Below the pieces are notes generated by a model, which saw only the letters and a list, made by a program, of their open reading frames with translations, was not told the origin of the DNA and made no database searches. Source: an uncultured Clostridia bacterium (GTDB taxonomy: Bacteria; Bacillota; Clostridia; Christensenellales; Borkfalkiaceae). Taken from it: DNA of 57,897 nucleotides. The DNA lies in contig CAKQQY010000009.1 in assembly GCA_934271245.1 (NCBI GenBank), positions 1 through 57,897 on the forward strand. The letters run 5' to 3'. How positions within the stretch are numbered: position 1 is the first letter of the stretch; every line of letters begins with the position of its first letter. Shown here one piece after another: positions 7,929 through 15,713 of this stretch. The translations under genes were made by a program, and so were the position numbers.

Positions 7929-8141
7929 ATGCTATTTAATTTATGCGAAATAAATACGGAAGTCGTTTTACGGTCGCTCGATATTTTGTGGCAGGGGCTT
8001 CTCGCCGTCGTTATAGGTATAGGAGTGATAATCGCGGTAACTTATTTTATGCTGTTCGTTTCAAACCGCGTTGCCGATAAGAAAAAAGGCGTGGAAAACG
8101 AAACCCCGAAAGAAAATAAATCGGATACGGGCGAACGATAA
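7929..8141 (+). CDS. oadG: Decarboxylase gamma subunit (OadG-like), small membrane protein
   Basis: A 70-residue protein with one membrane segment at about residues 20-45 (containing GIGVIIAVTYFML) and a charged tail ending KSDTGER. Its length, the WQGLLAVVIGIG pattern and its place right after the beta subunit identify it as the gamma/assembly subunit that ties the biotin-carrying subunit to the membrane pump. AAAGGAG lies just before its ATG. The family is poorly conserved, so the call relies partly on context. Its expression should not be affected by the stop codon in oadB apart from possible polarity. Confidence 0.82.
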   Translation: MLFNLCEINTEVVLRSLDILWQGLLAVVIGIGVIIAVTYFMLFVSNRVADKKKGVENETPKENKSDTGER

Positions 8142-8180
8142 AAAACGCGACCGACTTATAAAAGTCGGTCGCTGCGATTT
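8142..8180. terminator. Bidirectional terminator between oadG and polymerase-like gene
   Basis: An 11-base-pair stem (8147-8157 with 8162-8172) separates convergent genes. On the minus strand it is followed by a run of six T residues; on the plus strand the T-run is weak. Confidence 0.7.
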
Positions 8181-8202
8181 TCGTTAAAAATATTAAGTTC
8201 GT

Positions 8203-9576
8203 TTACAGCGGAGCATATTTTAAAACCGCGCGTTCGAGCGGTAAAAATCCGTCCGATTCTTCGGGCAATATTTCGGCTATAAGCGTTATAACGTTCACGA
8301 GAAGAATTACCGTAACGAATTCGCCGCAATCGACAAGAGAAAACGCGTCGTAAGTCAATACCGCGAAAAACATATAAAAACTGAATAAATCTTTTTTAGA
8401 AGCGAGTATTTTTAATCTTTTGCCGAGAAGAAACGAGTGGCATATTAACCCGAAAATACCCGTGGTTGCGAGAGAGTGAAGCACGAAACTGTGGAAGTTT
8501 TTGCCGCAGATATCGTAGAATATCGGGTAATAAAGACCTGCGCCGAACAAGGGGTGAGAAATTATCGGGTAAACCGATTTGTCGTAGATTACGCCCCTGC
8601 CGTTATCGGAGATATGTATAAATATGTAGTCGCTCCATTTTTGCGGATCGCTTATGACGAGAATCACCGCGACTATAAGGGCGGCGAAAATCGCCGTTTT
8701 TACGATAAAAGATAATAATTTTTTGTACTTATAATTGCAGTTTTTATACGTGACGTAAATAAGGAACGGCGCGCAGAAAAACGCGAGAATTTTCGAGCAA
8801 TCGCTTACCGTAAGCAACATACAGACGTATAACGCGAAAGAAATAAACATATTCGGCAAGGGATTTTTCGACTTCGTTATAAGGTAAAGCGACGCCGGGA
8901 TTGCGAGAAGCATAACGTACCCCGCGAAAACGGGGTTCCCCCAACCGAGACCTACGGGTTCTATCGCGTAACGAAGCATTTGCAGTTCAACGTTAAAAGA
9001 AGTAAACATGAGCGCGTAACAAAGGTAGTTACGCACGTCTACGCCTTTCGGGGGGATAATTCCCTGCGACAAAACGAAGTACGCGAAGGGCATTATAAAA
9101 CCTATGCAAACTATCTGTTCCGTTCCTAATTCGTAATTTTTAAACGACTCGGGGTTAAAAATTCCGCCGAGAAGAAAAGAAGCCAAAACCAACCCGAAAG
9201 GAAAGAGAAGTTTACCGAAACAAACTTTTTTTACGCGATAAATTACGAAATGGATTATTAAAGCCGCCGCGACGGGCATAAATATTATAAGACCGTTCGT
9301 TAAGTTTAAAGTGGATAAATCTCTTACCGTAAACAAAGCGTTGAACGCAAGCGGAATCAACGGCGTTATATCTTCCGATAAAAAAAGAATCGTTATCGCT
9401 ACGACCGCAAACGCGGCAATCGCGAAAATACCCCCGTTTATAGACCAAAAAAAGAAGGCAACGAGAGAAATTGTTGCCGCAAAAAAAGGTGTGTATATGA
9501 AATTTAAAAACGCCCTTTTTAAGTTCAAAGCAACGTTTGCTTTGTTTTCGGCGCGCGTAACCATGTTTTCGACCAT
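8203..9576 (-). CDS. O-antigen ligase/Wzy-like polysaccharide polymerase
   Basis: A polytopic membrane protein of about 458 residues with ten or more predicted helices and, near the C-terminal third, an extracellular-type loop containing NGRGVIYDKS, then HPLFGAGLYYP and HSLATTGIFG, the arrangement typical of Wzy polymerases and O-antigen ligases. It probably polymerises or attaches lipid-linked repeat units at the outer face of the membrane. The frame extends to a GTG at 9594, but that codon overlaps the promoter's -10 box; ATG 9576 (or 9564) is the likely start. No ribosome binding site is seen, so the message may be leaderless. Two chain-length proteins are divergently encoded next to it. 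Confidence 0.78.
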   Translation of the reverse strand: MVENMVTRAENKANVALNLKRAFLNFIYTPFFAATISLVAFFFWSINGGIFAIAAFAVVAITILFLSEDITPLIPLAFNALFTVRDLSTLNLTNGLIIFMPVAAALIIHFVIYRVKKVCFGKLLFPFGLVLASFLLGGIFNPESFKNYELGTEQIVCIGFIMPFAYFVLSQGIIPPKGVDVRNYLCYALMFTSFNVELQMLRYAIEPVGLGWGNPVFAGYVMLLAIPASLYLITKSKNPLPNMFISFALYVCMLLTVSDCSKILAFFCAPFLIYVTYKNCNYKYKKLLSFIVKTAIFAALIVAVILVISDPQKWSDYIFIHISDNGRGVIYDKSVYPIISHPLFGAGLYYPIFYDICGKNFHSFVLHSLATTGIFGLICHSFLLGKRLKILASKKDLFSFYMFFAVLTYDAFSLVDCGEFVTVILLVNVITLIAEILPEESDGFLPLERAVLKYAPL

Positions 9577-9585
9577 AGTAAAACA

Positions 9586-9614
9586 ATTATACACTAAAAA
9601 AACGTATAAAGCAA
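9586..9614 (-). promoter_or_regulatory. Promoter of polymerase-like gene
   Basis: On the minus strand TTGCTT (9609-9614), 17 bases and TATAAT (9586-9591). The predicted transcription start is only a few bases before ATG 9576. Confidence 0.65.
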
Positions 9615-9669
9615 CCGATTAGCCGATGAAAAAAAACGGTTCGCGAGCGATAAAAAAATAAAACAGGGC

Positions 9670-9698
9670 TTGATTATATCGTTATAATGTGCTAAAAT
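9670..9698 (+). promoter_or_regulatory. Promoter of the chain-length protein pair
   Basis: TTGATT (9670-9675), 17 bases and TAAAAT (9693-9698), leaving a 50-60 base leader before the first gene. Confidence 0.6.
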
Positions 9699-9757
9699 GT
9701 TACTAAATAGGCTGAAATAACGCCGATAAAAACGATAATTACCGGGCGGAGAAAAAG

Positions 9758-10753
9758 ATGGAGAACGAAAACGTCGTAAGCGTAGAATCTGTCAAGCGTT
9801 TGCTTAGAGTTTTCAAAAGAAATATTTTACTTATTATAGCGACGATTATCGCCGTTACCGCGATAGGCGCCGTTTATTCGTATCGCAGACCGTACGTTTA
9901 TTCTGCGTGCGAAATGGCTGTTTTTAAAGGAAAATATTCTGACAGCGTAGTGCTTAACGATTATACCATTACGAATTATTATATCGACACGTTTATAGAT
10001 TTCTGCGACGAACAATGCGTCGTGGACAGAGCAAATTATTATTACGCCGAATACTTGAAATCGGGCGGCGGCGACGTTACCGAATACGTCAACGGTTTAA
10101 AAACCGAAAACAAGTATAAGGGCGCGTACGACTTCGGCGACTTTTTTTCTCAGGATTTTAAGAACAGAATTTTTGCGGTCACGGTTCATTCGCCCGAAAA
10201 TCTGTACGGCAGGGACGTTACCAAAATCTTAAAATTCGACGGTTCCGTCGGCGAATTGCTCGTTTTTTCCGACAGCGACGGTAAAACGGTGAAAATCGGC
10301 AGGGACGATTTCGTGTCGGCGACGGAAAGAATAAAAACGTATATCTCCGTTTCGGACGTTTCGGCGTCTTTCAGTAAATCGAAAACAGACGATACTTACG
10401 TTTCGTTTACGTTAAACGTTTTCGTTAAAGATACGGACCCTGATACGGCGGCGAAAAAAGCGAAAATCTACGTTCAGGCGATAGACGACGAAGTTAAAAA
10501 TAACGACGTGGAATACGGCGGTTTCGGCGAATACAGGTACTTTGGCGCAAAGTTATCCGTTAGCGATTTGGGATACGTCGGAACGACGAGAAATTTCTCG
10601 AGAATCACTAACGTTGTGATATCGTTCGTTATAGGCGTGGTAATAGCGCTCGTTCTCGCTTACGTTTGCAGTTTATTCGACAGAACGATTAAGAACAAAG
10701 AAGAACTCGAAAATCTTGTGGGCGCAAGCATTCTTGCCGTTATCGGCGAATAG
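9758..10753 (+). CDS. Wzz/YveK-type polysaccharide chain-length protein
   Basis: A 331-residue polysaccharide co-polymerase. It has the family layout: a short cytoplasmic N-terminus, first membrane helix at about residues 23-42 followed by YSYRRPYVYSA, a large extracytoplasmic domain with many charged residues, a second helix at about 287-306, and a C-terminal stretch (KNKEELENLVGASILAVIGE) typical of the part that contacts a partner tyrosine kinase. No kinase domain is fused or adjacent. It is followed 5 bases later by a shorter protein of the same type and lies divergently from a polymerase-like gene, so it likely sets polymer length. GCGGAG precedes ATG 9758. Confidence 0.85.
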   Translation: MENENVVSVESVKRLLRVFKRNILLIIATIIAVTAIGAVYSYRRPYVYSACEMAVFKGKYSDSVVLNDYTITNYYIDTFIDFCDEQCVVDRANYYYAEYLKSGGGDVTEYVNGLKTENKYKGAYDFGDFFSQDFKNRIFAVTVHSPENLYGRDVTKILKFDGSVGELLVFSDSDGKTVKIGRDDFVSATERIKTYISVSDVSASFSKSKTDDTYVSFTLNVFVKDTDPDTAAKKAKIYVQAIDDEVKNNDVEYGGFGEYRYFGAKLSVSDLGYVGTTRNFSRITNVVISFVIGVVIALVLAYVCSLFDRTIKNKEELENLVGASILAVIGE

Positions 10754-10767
10754 GGGGGGTGGAAAAA

Positions 10768-11481
10768 ATGGAAAACGACGTTCAGAAAAATTCGACTCCT
10801 TTTTTAAGAATTTTGAAAGCAAGACTGGTATGGATAATTTTAATATCGGTCGTATTCGTACTCGCCGGTTATTGTTACGGTAAATTCATCGCTAAACCCG
10901 TTTACACGGCGTCATGCGACGTTATCGTTAAATTAAGATACGTAGACGACGACAGAGTTACCGGTGATAATGACCACAGTGTGGCGAACAGCAATAAATT
11001 AAACGACTTTAGTCTTGCGCAGAGAATGATGCCGACGATAGTAGACATCGTAGAATCGCCTAACGTTATCAGTCTGGCAAAAACCCAGAACGGCGACGAC
11101 GGAATAAGTCGCGATTCGTTCAATACGAGATACGATAAAGACAGTTTGATTTTCAACATTTCTTATACCGATTACGACCCCGAACTTGCCAAAGGCAGGC
11201 TCGAAGACGTGTTCGCAACGTTTAAGGTATATATCCCCGAAAGCGAAGACATTAAAGAAATTATCATCGCTTCCGACATAGAATTCGTGAAAACGCAGAA
11301 TAATATAAACGTATCCGTTTCCGATAAAAGCAAAAAGTCCGCTCTTATAAGCGGCGCGGCGGGGGTGGGCGTTGCCGTCCTTCTCTTCGTTTTGATTTAT
11401 CTTTTCGACAATAAAGTGAAAACGGTTACGGAACTGGAAGACATCACGGGAGTTGACGTTCTCGCTACCATTTCCGAATAA
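10768..11481 (+). CDS. Second Wzz/YveK-type chain-length protein
   Basis: About 237 residues with the same plan as its upstream neighbour: membrane helix near residues 20-40, an extracytoplasmic domain beginning KPVYTASCDVIVKLRY, a second helix near 190-210, and the C-terminal stretch VTELEDITGVDVLATISE. The frame opens at GTG 10759, but ATG 10768 is a good distance from an AGGGGGGG run and is preferred. The two proteins are divergent in sequence (only the helix-flanking parts look alike), suggesting a heteromeric pair rather than a recent duplication. A Rho-independent terminator follows immediately. Confidence 0.84.
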   Translation: MENDVQKNSTPFLRILKARLVWIILISVVFVLAGYCYGKFIAKPVYTASCDVIVKLRYVDDDRVTGDNDHSVANSNKLNDFSLAQRMMPTIVDIVESPNVISLAKTQNGDDGISRDSFNTRYDKDSLIFNISYTDYDPELAKGRLEDVFATFKVYIPESEDIKEIIIASDIEFVKTQNNINVSVSDKSKKSALISGAAGVGVAVLLFVLIYLFDNKVKTVTELEDITGVDVLATISE

Positions 11482-11491
11482 AAAACTTTTT

Positions 11492-11516
11492 CCCCGCCTT
11501 TTTCGGCGGGGTTTTT
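11492..11516 (+). terminator. Rho-independent terminator after chain-length genes
   Basis: CCCCGCC (11492-11498) pairs with GGCGGGG (11505-11511) across a 6-base loop, then five T residues. The next gene starts 10 bases later. Confidence 0.88.
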
Positions 11517-11525
11517 AGAAAATCG

Positions 11526-12143
11526 ATGATAGGTTATTTAAGCAATTTAATAGGCAACCCCTATATAACTACTTTTATTATATCTTTAATTCCCACTATC
11601 GAACTAAAAGGGGGAATCGTTTTCGCGCGGGGAGCGGGACTCGATTTTTTTACCGCTTTATTCGTAGCGTTTCTCGGTTCTACCGCGGTGTTTTTTTTAA
11701 TATTCTTTTTATTGAAACCGATTTTGGGACTTTTGAAAAAAATAAAGTTTTTTAACGGGTTTGCCGAAAAAATAGAAAATTATTTTAAGAAAAAAGCCGA
11801 TTCCGCCGTTGACAACGAGAAAAAAAGCAAAGGTAAATTAAGCGAAAACGCCTTAAAGTTTTTAAGCGTTTTAATTTTCGTAGCGATTCCGTTACCGCTT
11901 ACGGGCGTATGGACGGGTACCGCCGTCGCGGTTTTTCTAGATATGAAATTTTCTCACGCGGCTTTGGCGGTCACGGTCGGGAATTTTATCGCGGGGATTT
12001 TAATATCTCTTTTAGCGGAATTATGTAACGCTATAGGCGTTAATCTCGATTACGTTTTATACGCTCTTTTAGCGCTCGCTTTGATAGCGGTAGTTATCAC
12101 CGTGATAAAAATCTGTAAAAAACCGAACGGGAAAGAAGAATGA
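11526..12143 (+). CDS. Small multi-drug export family membrane protein (COG2426-like)
   Basis: A 205-residue integral membrane protein with the IPTIELKGGI motif near residue 22-31 and a second half containing AIPLPLTGVWTGT, the two inverted-repeat signatures of the PF06695/COG2426 family. A charged, Lys-rich cytoplasmic loop (residues 78-108) separates the halves. The family is named for small multi-drug export, but substrates are not established and it belongs to the broader DedA/LeuE-like membrane fold group. It starts only 10 bases after a terminator with no clear ribosome binding site, and overlaps the next gene by ATGA, implying translational coupling to the patatin. Confidence 0.85.
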   Translation: MIGYLSNLIGNPYITTFIISLIPTIELKGGIVFARGAGLDFFTALFVAFLGSTAVFFLIFFLLKPILGLLKKIKFFNGFAEKIENYFKKKADSAVDNEKKSKGKLSENALKFLSVLIFVAIPLPLTGVWTGTAVAVFLDMKFSHAALAVTVGNFIAGILISLLAELCNAIGVNLDYVLYALLALALIAVVITVIKICKKPNGKEE

Positions 12144-12949
12144 ATTTCTTAAACAAACTGTTTTCCTTTTTTAAAACCGAAAAGAAAATTAAATTAGGGT
12201 TGGCGTTAGGTTCGGGCGGAGCCAAAGGGTTTGCCGAACTCGGCGCGATACGCGCTTTCGAAGAAAACGGCATAGAGTTCGACGTTATTGCCGGCACGAG
12301 CATAGGTTCTGTCGTGGGCGCGTTTTACGCTAACGGATATTCTTCCACCGACATTTTAGAACTTATAAAAAGGATGAATTTTCTGGAAATTCTGTCCGCA
12401 CCGTTTATCGGCATGGACACTTCGGGTATGCGTTCGGTTATAGATAATCAGATAGGGTATCTGGAATTCGAAGATTTGAAAAAGAGTTTTAAAGCGGTTG
12501 CTACCGAAATGGACACGGGAAACGAAAAAGTTTTCGACTCGGGAAGCGTTGCCGACGCGCTTTGCGCTTCTTCGTGTATGGTACCGTTTTTTAAACCCGT
12601 GGTTATAGACGGTAAAAGATATATCGACGGCGCTTTCGTCAATTCCGTTCCCGCAGATATCGTTAAGGGAATGGGCGCCGATTATATCGTCGGTATCGAC
12701 TTAAAAGACCACGAAGCGAAACCTTCGGTTATCACGAGATTTTTCCCGACGTATAAAGGGAAAGTGGAAACCCCGTGGGAAAACGGGTACAAATACAGCG
12801 ATATAGTCCTCCATCCCGACCTTTCGGGGTATAAAGCCGAAAGCATAAACGGTTCCGGCGTTATGTACGAGCGCGGTTACGAGTGCGCCATGCAGAATAT
12901 GGACAGAATAAAAAGCGATATAGAAAAGTTAAAAAAAGGAAAAAAATAG
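12140..12949 (+). CDS. Patatin-like phospholipase (RssA-type)
   Basis: A 269-residue acyl hydrolase with the Ser-Asp dyad of patatins. Seen in order: the oxyanion-hole glycine motif GSGGAKG near residue 25, the nucleophile elbow GTSIGS near residue 53, and the catalytic Asp in YIDGAFVNSVP near residue 165. There is no signal peptide, so it acts inside the cell, presumably on phospholipids or lysophospholipids. It is coupled by a four-base overlap to the preceding membrane protein gene. The nearest well-known relatives are the RssA/YchK/YlbK proteins, whose physiological substrates remain unclear. Confidence 0.92.
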   Translation: MNFLNKLFSFFKTEKKIKLGLALGSGGAKGFAELGAIRAFEENGIEFDVIAGTSIGSVVGAFYANGYSSTDILELIKRMNFLEILSAPFIGMDTSGMRSVIDNQIGYLEFEDLKKSFKAVATEMDTGNEKVFDSGSVADALCASSCMVPFFKPVVIDGKRYIDGAFVNSVPADIVKGMGADYIVGIDLKDHEAKPSVITRFFPTYKGKVETPWENGYKYSDIVLHPDLSGYKAESINGSGVMYERGYECAMQNMDRIKSDIEKLKKGKK

Positions 12950-12992
12950 TTTTTCGATACACGAAAGAAAAATGTTAAGCGATAGGAAGTTA

Positions 12993-13961
12993 ATGAGAGT
13001 AATTGCGGCAGCCGTTTGCCTTTCCGCATTCACATGCGCTTGCGGATGCGAAGAAAATAACGGTACGGACGTCGAGCCGTATTCGGAAAACGGAGAAATC
13101 GACGACGAGTACGTGGGGAATCACGTCTGTTTTATCGACGTCGGTTCGGGAGATTGTACCTTTATCAAAACCGAAGATTTCAGCCTTTTGATAGACTGCG
13201 GCAACGACGGCAAACAAGTAAAGAAAAATTTGTTTAATATTCTCGATTCTACGGTAAAGAGCGGGATAGACTATTTTATACTTTCTCACCCCGACGAAGA
13301 ACATATCGGCAACGCGGAAGAAATTATTTCAAGGTATAATTGCAAAAATCTGCTCGTTCCGTTTACGAATTACGAGTATTCGGAAAGTTACGCCGGCGCG
13401 TTGAATTCCGCCCGCGAAAAGGGAGTTAAGATAAAAGAATTCAACTATCTTACCGAGATAAACGGCAAAAATTCCGACGTGTTTTTTCTCTATCCCGAAT
13501 ACAAATATTCCGACGAATTCAATGATATTTTCGTGACGGAAATGCCTTCCGAAAAACTGCTCGACGAGATTTCGCCCGTTATTTATCTCGAAATAGACGG
13601 AGTACGAGTGCTTTTGTGTACGGACGCTTCTTATAAACAGGAAGATAAGGTCTTAAACAACTTTAAATCGGGTTTGTACGACGCGTTTTTCGGTAACGGA
13701 AAAGTAAATTTGTACGATATCGACCTTCTGAAAATATCCGGTCACGGCAGAAGCGACGCCACTTCGGAAGATTTTTTGCAAGTATTAAATCCCGATAACG
13801 CGATAATTTCTTGCGGAGCGGCTAATCCGCCGAACACCGAAACGCTTAAAAGACTTTATAAAAGAAACGACAAAACAGCCCTTTACAGAACGGACTTAAA
13901 CGGAAACGTTACCGTAAAAATCGATAGCGGAAAACTGACGGTTTCTCCTTCGATGAAATAA
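12993..13961 (+). CDS. Secreted ComEC/Rec2-like metallo-beta-lactamase-fold protein
   Basis: About 322 residues. ATG 12993 is preferred over the upstream ATG 12972 because AGGAAG lies 4 bases before it. The N-terminus is a signal sequence followed by a Cys cluster (CACGC), suggesting a lipoprotein though the lipobox is not canonical. The mature part has the fold's FIDVGSGDCTFI, LLIDCGN and LSHPDEEHIGN. Relatives have HPDADH at the last motif; here the fifth position is Glu rather than the metal-binding Asp, which could alter metal use. Later motifs LLCTDAS and KISGHGRSDA match the ComEC-type competence hydrolase domain. Stand-alone members of this group are common in Clostridia; substrate unknown. 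Confidence 0.82.
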   Translation: MRVIAAAVCLSAFTCACGCEENNGTDVEPYSENGEIDDEYVGNHVCFIDVGSGDCTFIKTEDFSLLIDCGNDGKQVKKNLFNILDSTVKSGIDYFILSHPDEEHIGNAEEIISRYNCKNLLVPFTNYEYSESYAGALNSAREKGVKIKEFNYLTEINGKNSDVFFLYPEYKYSDEFNDIFVTEMPSEKLLDEISPVIYLEIDGVRVLLCTDASYKQEDKVLNNFKSGLYDAFFGNGKVNLYDIDLLKISGHGRSDATSEDFLQVLNPDNAIISCGAANPPNTETLKRLYKRNDKTALYRTDLNGNVTVKIDSGKLTVSPSMK

Positions 13962-14057
13962 CGCTTTCTTAAGAAACGGGGCAAAATAGAGATAAAACCT
14001 TTTTCGGCGGATAAATAAGTAAAGTTGCGAAAAAATTTGTTTAAGGCGGAGAATTTT

Positions 14058-14423
14058 ATGGATAATAACAAAATTGAAGTTTCGGATATAATAAATTACG
14101 CTAAATCTGCGGTTCATAAAGGAACCGTTCAGATTTTGGACGATGACGACGGGTTTTTGTGGGATTTGGGAGATTTAAAACTCGAATTCTGGATGGATAA
14201 TAACGAAACCACGGTGAACTACTTTATTAAAAGCGCAAGGCGCGGCGTAGAACATTTTCACGTGGACAATACCGACGTGATAGACCTTATTCGTCAGATT
14301 GACGACGATAATAAAACGGTTATGATAACGAAAGCGTTCTGGGGAATGAATTTTGACATTGTGGATAAAACGCTTCCGAAGAAGAAAAGCAGGTTTTTAA
14401 GGCGGCGTTATTATTTCGGATAA
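14058..14423 (+). CDS. Hypothetical protein, 121 residues
   Basis: I do not recognise this family. ATG 14058 is chosen because GGCGGAG lies 9 bases upstream; the frame extends to an ATG at 14025 without a site. The product is soluble and acidic through most of its length (a DDDDG run near residue 37; repeated aromatic residues in FLWDLGDLKLEFWMD) and ends in a strongly basic tail (KKKSRFLRRRYYFG). There is no signal peptide or membrane segment. It lies between the metallo-hydrolase gene and a convergent collagen-like gene, with a shared terminator after it. Codon use resembles its neighbours, so it looks like a real resident gene. Confidence 0.7.
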   Translation: MDNNKIEVSDIINYAKSAVHKGTVQILDDDDGFLWDLGDLKLEFWMDNNETTVNYFIKSARRGVEHFHVDNTDVIDLIRQIDDDNKTVMITKAFWGMNFDIVDKTLPKKKSRFLRRRYYFG

Positions 14424-14462
14424 CGACGTTTAATCGGCGTTAACGGATTTAAAAAAATAAAT

Positions 14463-14495
14463 GCGGCGTTGCGAATTTTCGCAACGCCGCTTATC
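14463..14495. terminator. Bidirectional terminator
   Basis: A 13-base-pair perfect stem (14463-14475 with 14478-14490) with T-rich flanks on both sides (a TTTTT run at 14496-14500 on the plus strand; a run of seven T on the minus strand) ends both the hypothetical gene and the convergent collagen-like gene. Confidence 0.85.
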
Positions 14496-14502
14496 TTTTT
14501 AA

Positions 14503-15279
14503 TTACGCAAGACGAAGAACGGTGATAGCCGCTCCGTTTACGGTGAGAGTCTGCGCCGAAGTGTTATAAAGAGAAAGGGTAGAGTTATCGGCGGTGGTAG
14601 TTACCAGAACGGTTTTGGCGCCGGAAACGACTGCCGTGTCGGTATCGGTTAAAGTAATGGTTTCGTTGGAAATCGCCGAGCCGTTAAGGTATAACGCCAC
14701 GTCGAGAGTACCCGACGGAACGGAACCGTTTACGAAATAAGTGACGAGATAAGTGCCTTGTTCGGGGATATTTATCGCGTTACCGCTTACGGACATCGTA
14801 GTTCCCGTGGTGGCGGTATTTTGGGTTAACGGGATTATGGTGTTAGTGGTTACCGTACCCGTGGAAACGCTCGCGTATAAGCCGTCGCCCGTTCCCGCAG
14901 GACCCTGCGGACCCGTAGCGCCCGTTGCGCCGGTTGCGCCTTGCGGTCCTTGAGGACCCGTAGCGCCCGTTAAGCCTATCGGACCTTGCGGACCCGTTGC
15001 GCCCGTTAAGCCTATCGGACCTTGCGGACCCTGAGGCCCCGTTGCGCCGGTAGCGCCCGTCGCGCCGGTGGCTCCCGTTAAACCTATCGGACCTTGGGGT
15101 CCCGTTGCGCCGGTCGCGCCGGTAGGACCTTGCGGACCCGCAGGACCCGTCGCGCCTTGCGGACCTATAGGACCTCTGGGACCTGCGGGACCCGTCGGAC
15201 CCATGGGACCGCGTATATAACGAATTCGGGAGTTGGAACAGTTATTGTTAAAACCGCCGCAGCCAAATAAACAACACAT
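14503..15279 (-). CDS. Collagen-like surface/exosporium protein with BclA-type C-domain
   Basis: A 258-residue protein in three parts: a short Cys- and Asn-rich head (MCCLFGCGGFNNNC), about 35 uninterrupted Gly-X-Y triplets (residues about 23-128, mainly GPQ, GAT, GPI, GLT), and a C-terminal beta-rich domain of about 130 residues like the trimeric BclA/C1q-like head. Such proteins form trimeric filaments on spores or cell surfaces. There is no signal peptide; exosporium proteins often lack one, which fits a spore role but does not prove it. AAAGGAGG just upstream of the start is the strongest ribosome binding site in the region. The triplet region is repetitive at DNA level. Confidence 0.9.
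   Translation of the reverse strand: MCCLFGCGGFNNNCSNSRIRYIRGPMGPTGPAGPRGPIGPQGATGPAGPQGPTGATGATGPQGPIGLTGATGATGATGATGPQGPQGPIGLTGATGPQGPIGLTGATGPQGPQGATGATGATGPQGPAGTGDGLYASVSTGTVTTNTIIPLTQNTATTGTTMSVSGNAINIPEQGTYLVTYFVNGSVPSGTLDVALYLNGSAISNETITLTDTDTAVVSGAKTVLVTTTADNSTLSLYNTSAQTLTVNGAAITVLRLA
14954..15025 (-). repeat. 36-bp tandem repeat in collagen region
   Basis: Two adjacent 36-base copies (14954-14989 and 14990-15025) differ at one base and encode twelve residues, GPIGLTGATGPQ in register. Looser copies continue on either side. Such repeats usually vary in number between strains. Confidence 0.8.
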
Positions 15280-15398
15280 AAAGATTAAATCCTCCTTTGA
15301 ATTACCGTCGTTCCGAACGTTTTCGGAAAGACCGTATGTATCTTTTAGTTTTCTTTATCATTACATTATATTATTTCGGATATATTTTCGTTACTCGC

Positions 15399-15426
15399 TT
15401 GACATTCGCCGTTAAAAGCATATAAT
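15399..15426 (+). promoter_or_regulatory. Promoter of AbrB-type regulator operon
   Basis: Perfect TTGACA (15399-15404), a 16-base spacer and perfect TATAAT (15421-15426). Confidence 0.85.
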
Positions 15427-15431
15427 ATGAT

Positions 15432-15460
15432 TTGTGTGAAATTTCATACTTTTCACACAA
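15432..15460 (+). promoter_or_regulatory. Operator-like inverted repeat
   Basis: A perfect 10-base inverted repeat, TTGTGTGAAA (15432-15441) and TTTCACACAA (15451-15460), with a 9-base gap, begins at the predicted transcription start just after the -10 box. A dimeric or tetrameric regulator binding here would block initiation; alternatively it forms a hairpin at the 5' end of the message. Autoregulation by the adjacent AbrB-type protein is a guess. Confidence 0.65.
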
Positions 15461-15482
15461 GGCGTGAATAAAGGAGATAATA

Positions 15483-15713
15483 ATGCAATCGGGCAAAGGA
15501 AAGTATATGTTCGGGATATGTAAAGTCGGCGACCGCGGTCAGATAGTTATACCCAAAGAAGCGCGGCAGGTCTTCGGAATAGAACCGGGGGACAGCCTTA
15601 TTCTTTTAGGGGATAAGAAAAAAGGTCTTGCGATAGTCAAGGCGGAAGTTTTCGGCGCCGTGTGCGACGAAATACTCGACGCGCAAGGAGAAAAAGATGG
15701 AAATTGCGATTAA
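15483..15713 (+). CDS. AbrB/SpoVT-family DNA-binding regulator
   Basis: A 76-residue protein whose N-terminal half is a swapped-hairpin AbrB domain (CKVGDRGQIVIPKEARQVFGI, split here as two motifs GDRGQIVIPKEAR and GIEPGDSLILLGD). The C-terminal third is an acidic helix probably used for oligomerisation. AAAGGAG precedes ATG 15483. Its gene overlaps that of an ABC transporter ATPase by 17 bases, so regulator and transporter are one unit. In Clostridia many such small AbrB proteins are local regulators co-encoded with ABC-2 transporters. The perfect dyad right after its promoter is a good candidate for its own binding site. Confidence 0.88.
   Translation: MQSGKGKYMFGICKVGDRGQIVIPKEARQVFGIEPGDSLILLGDKKKGLAIVKAEVFGAVCDEILDAQGEKDGNCD

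Noticed and set aside
14897..15209. Repeated blocks in the collagen region as a possible CRISPR array
   Set aside because: Units are multiples of 9 bases, encode in-frame Gly-X-Y triplets and have no unique spacers.
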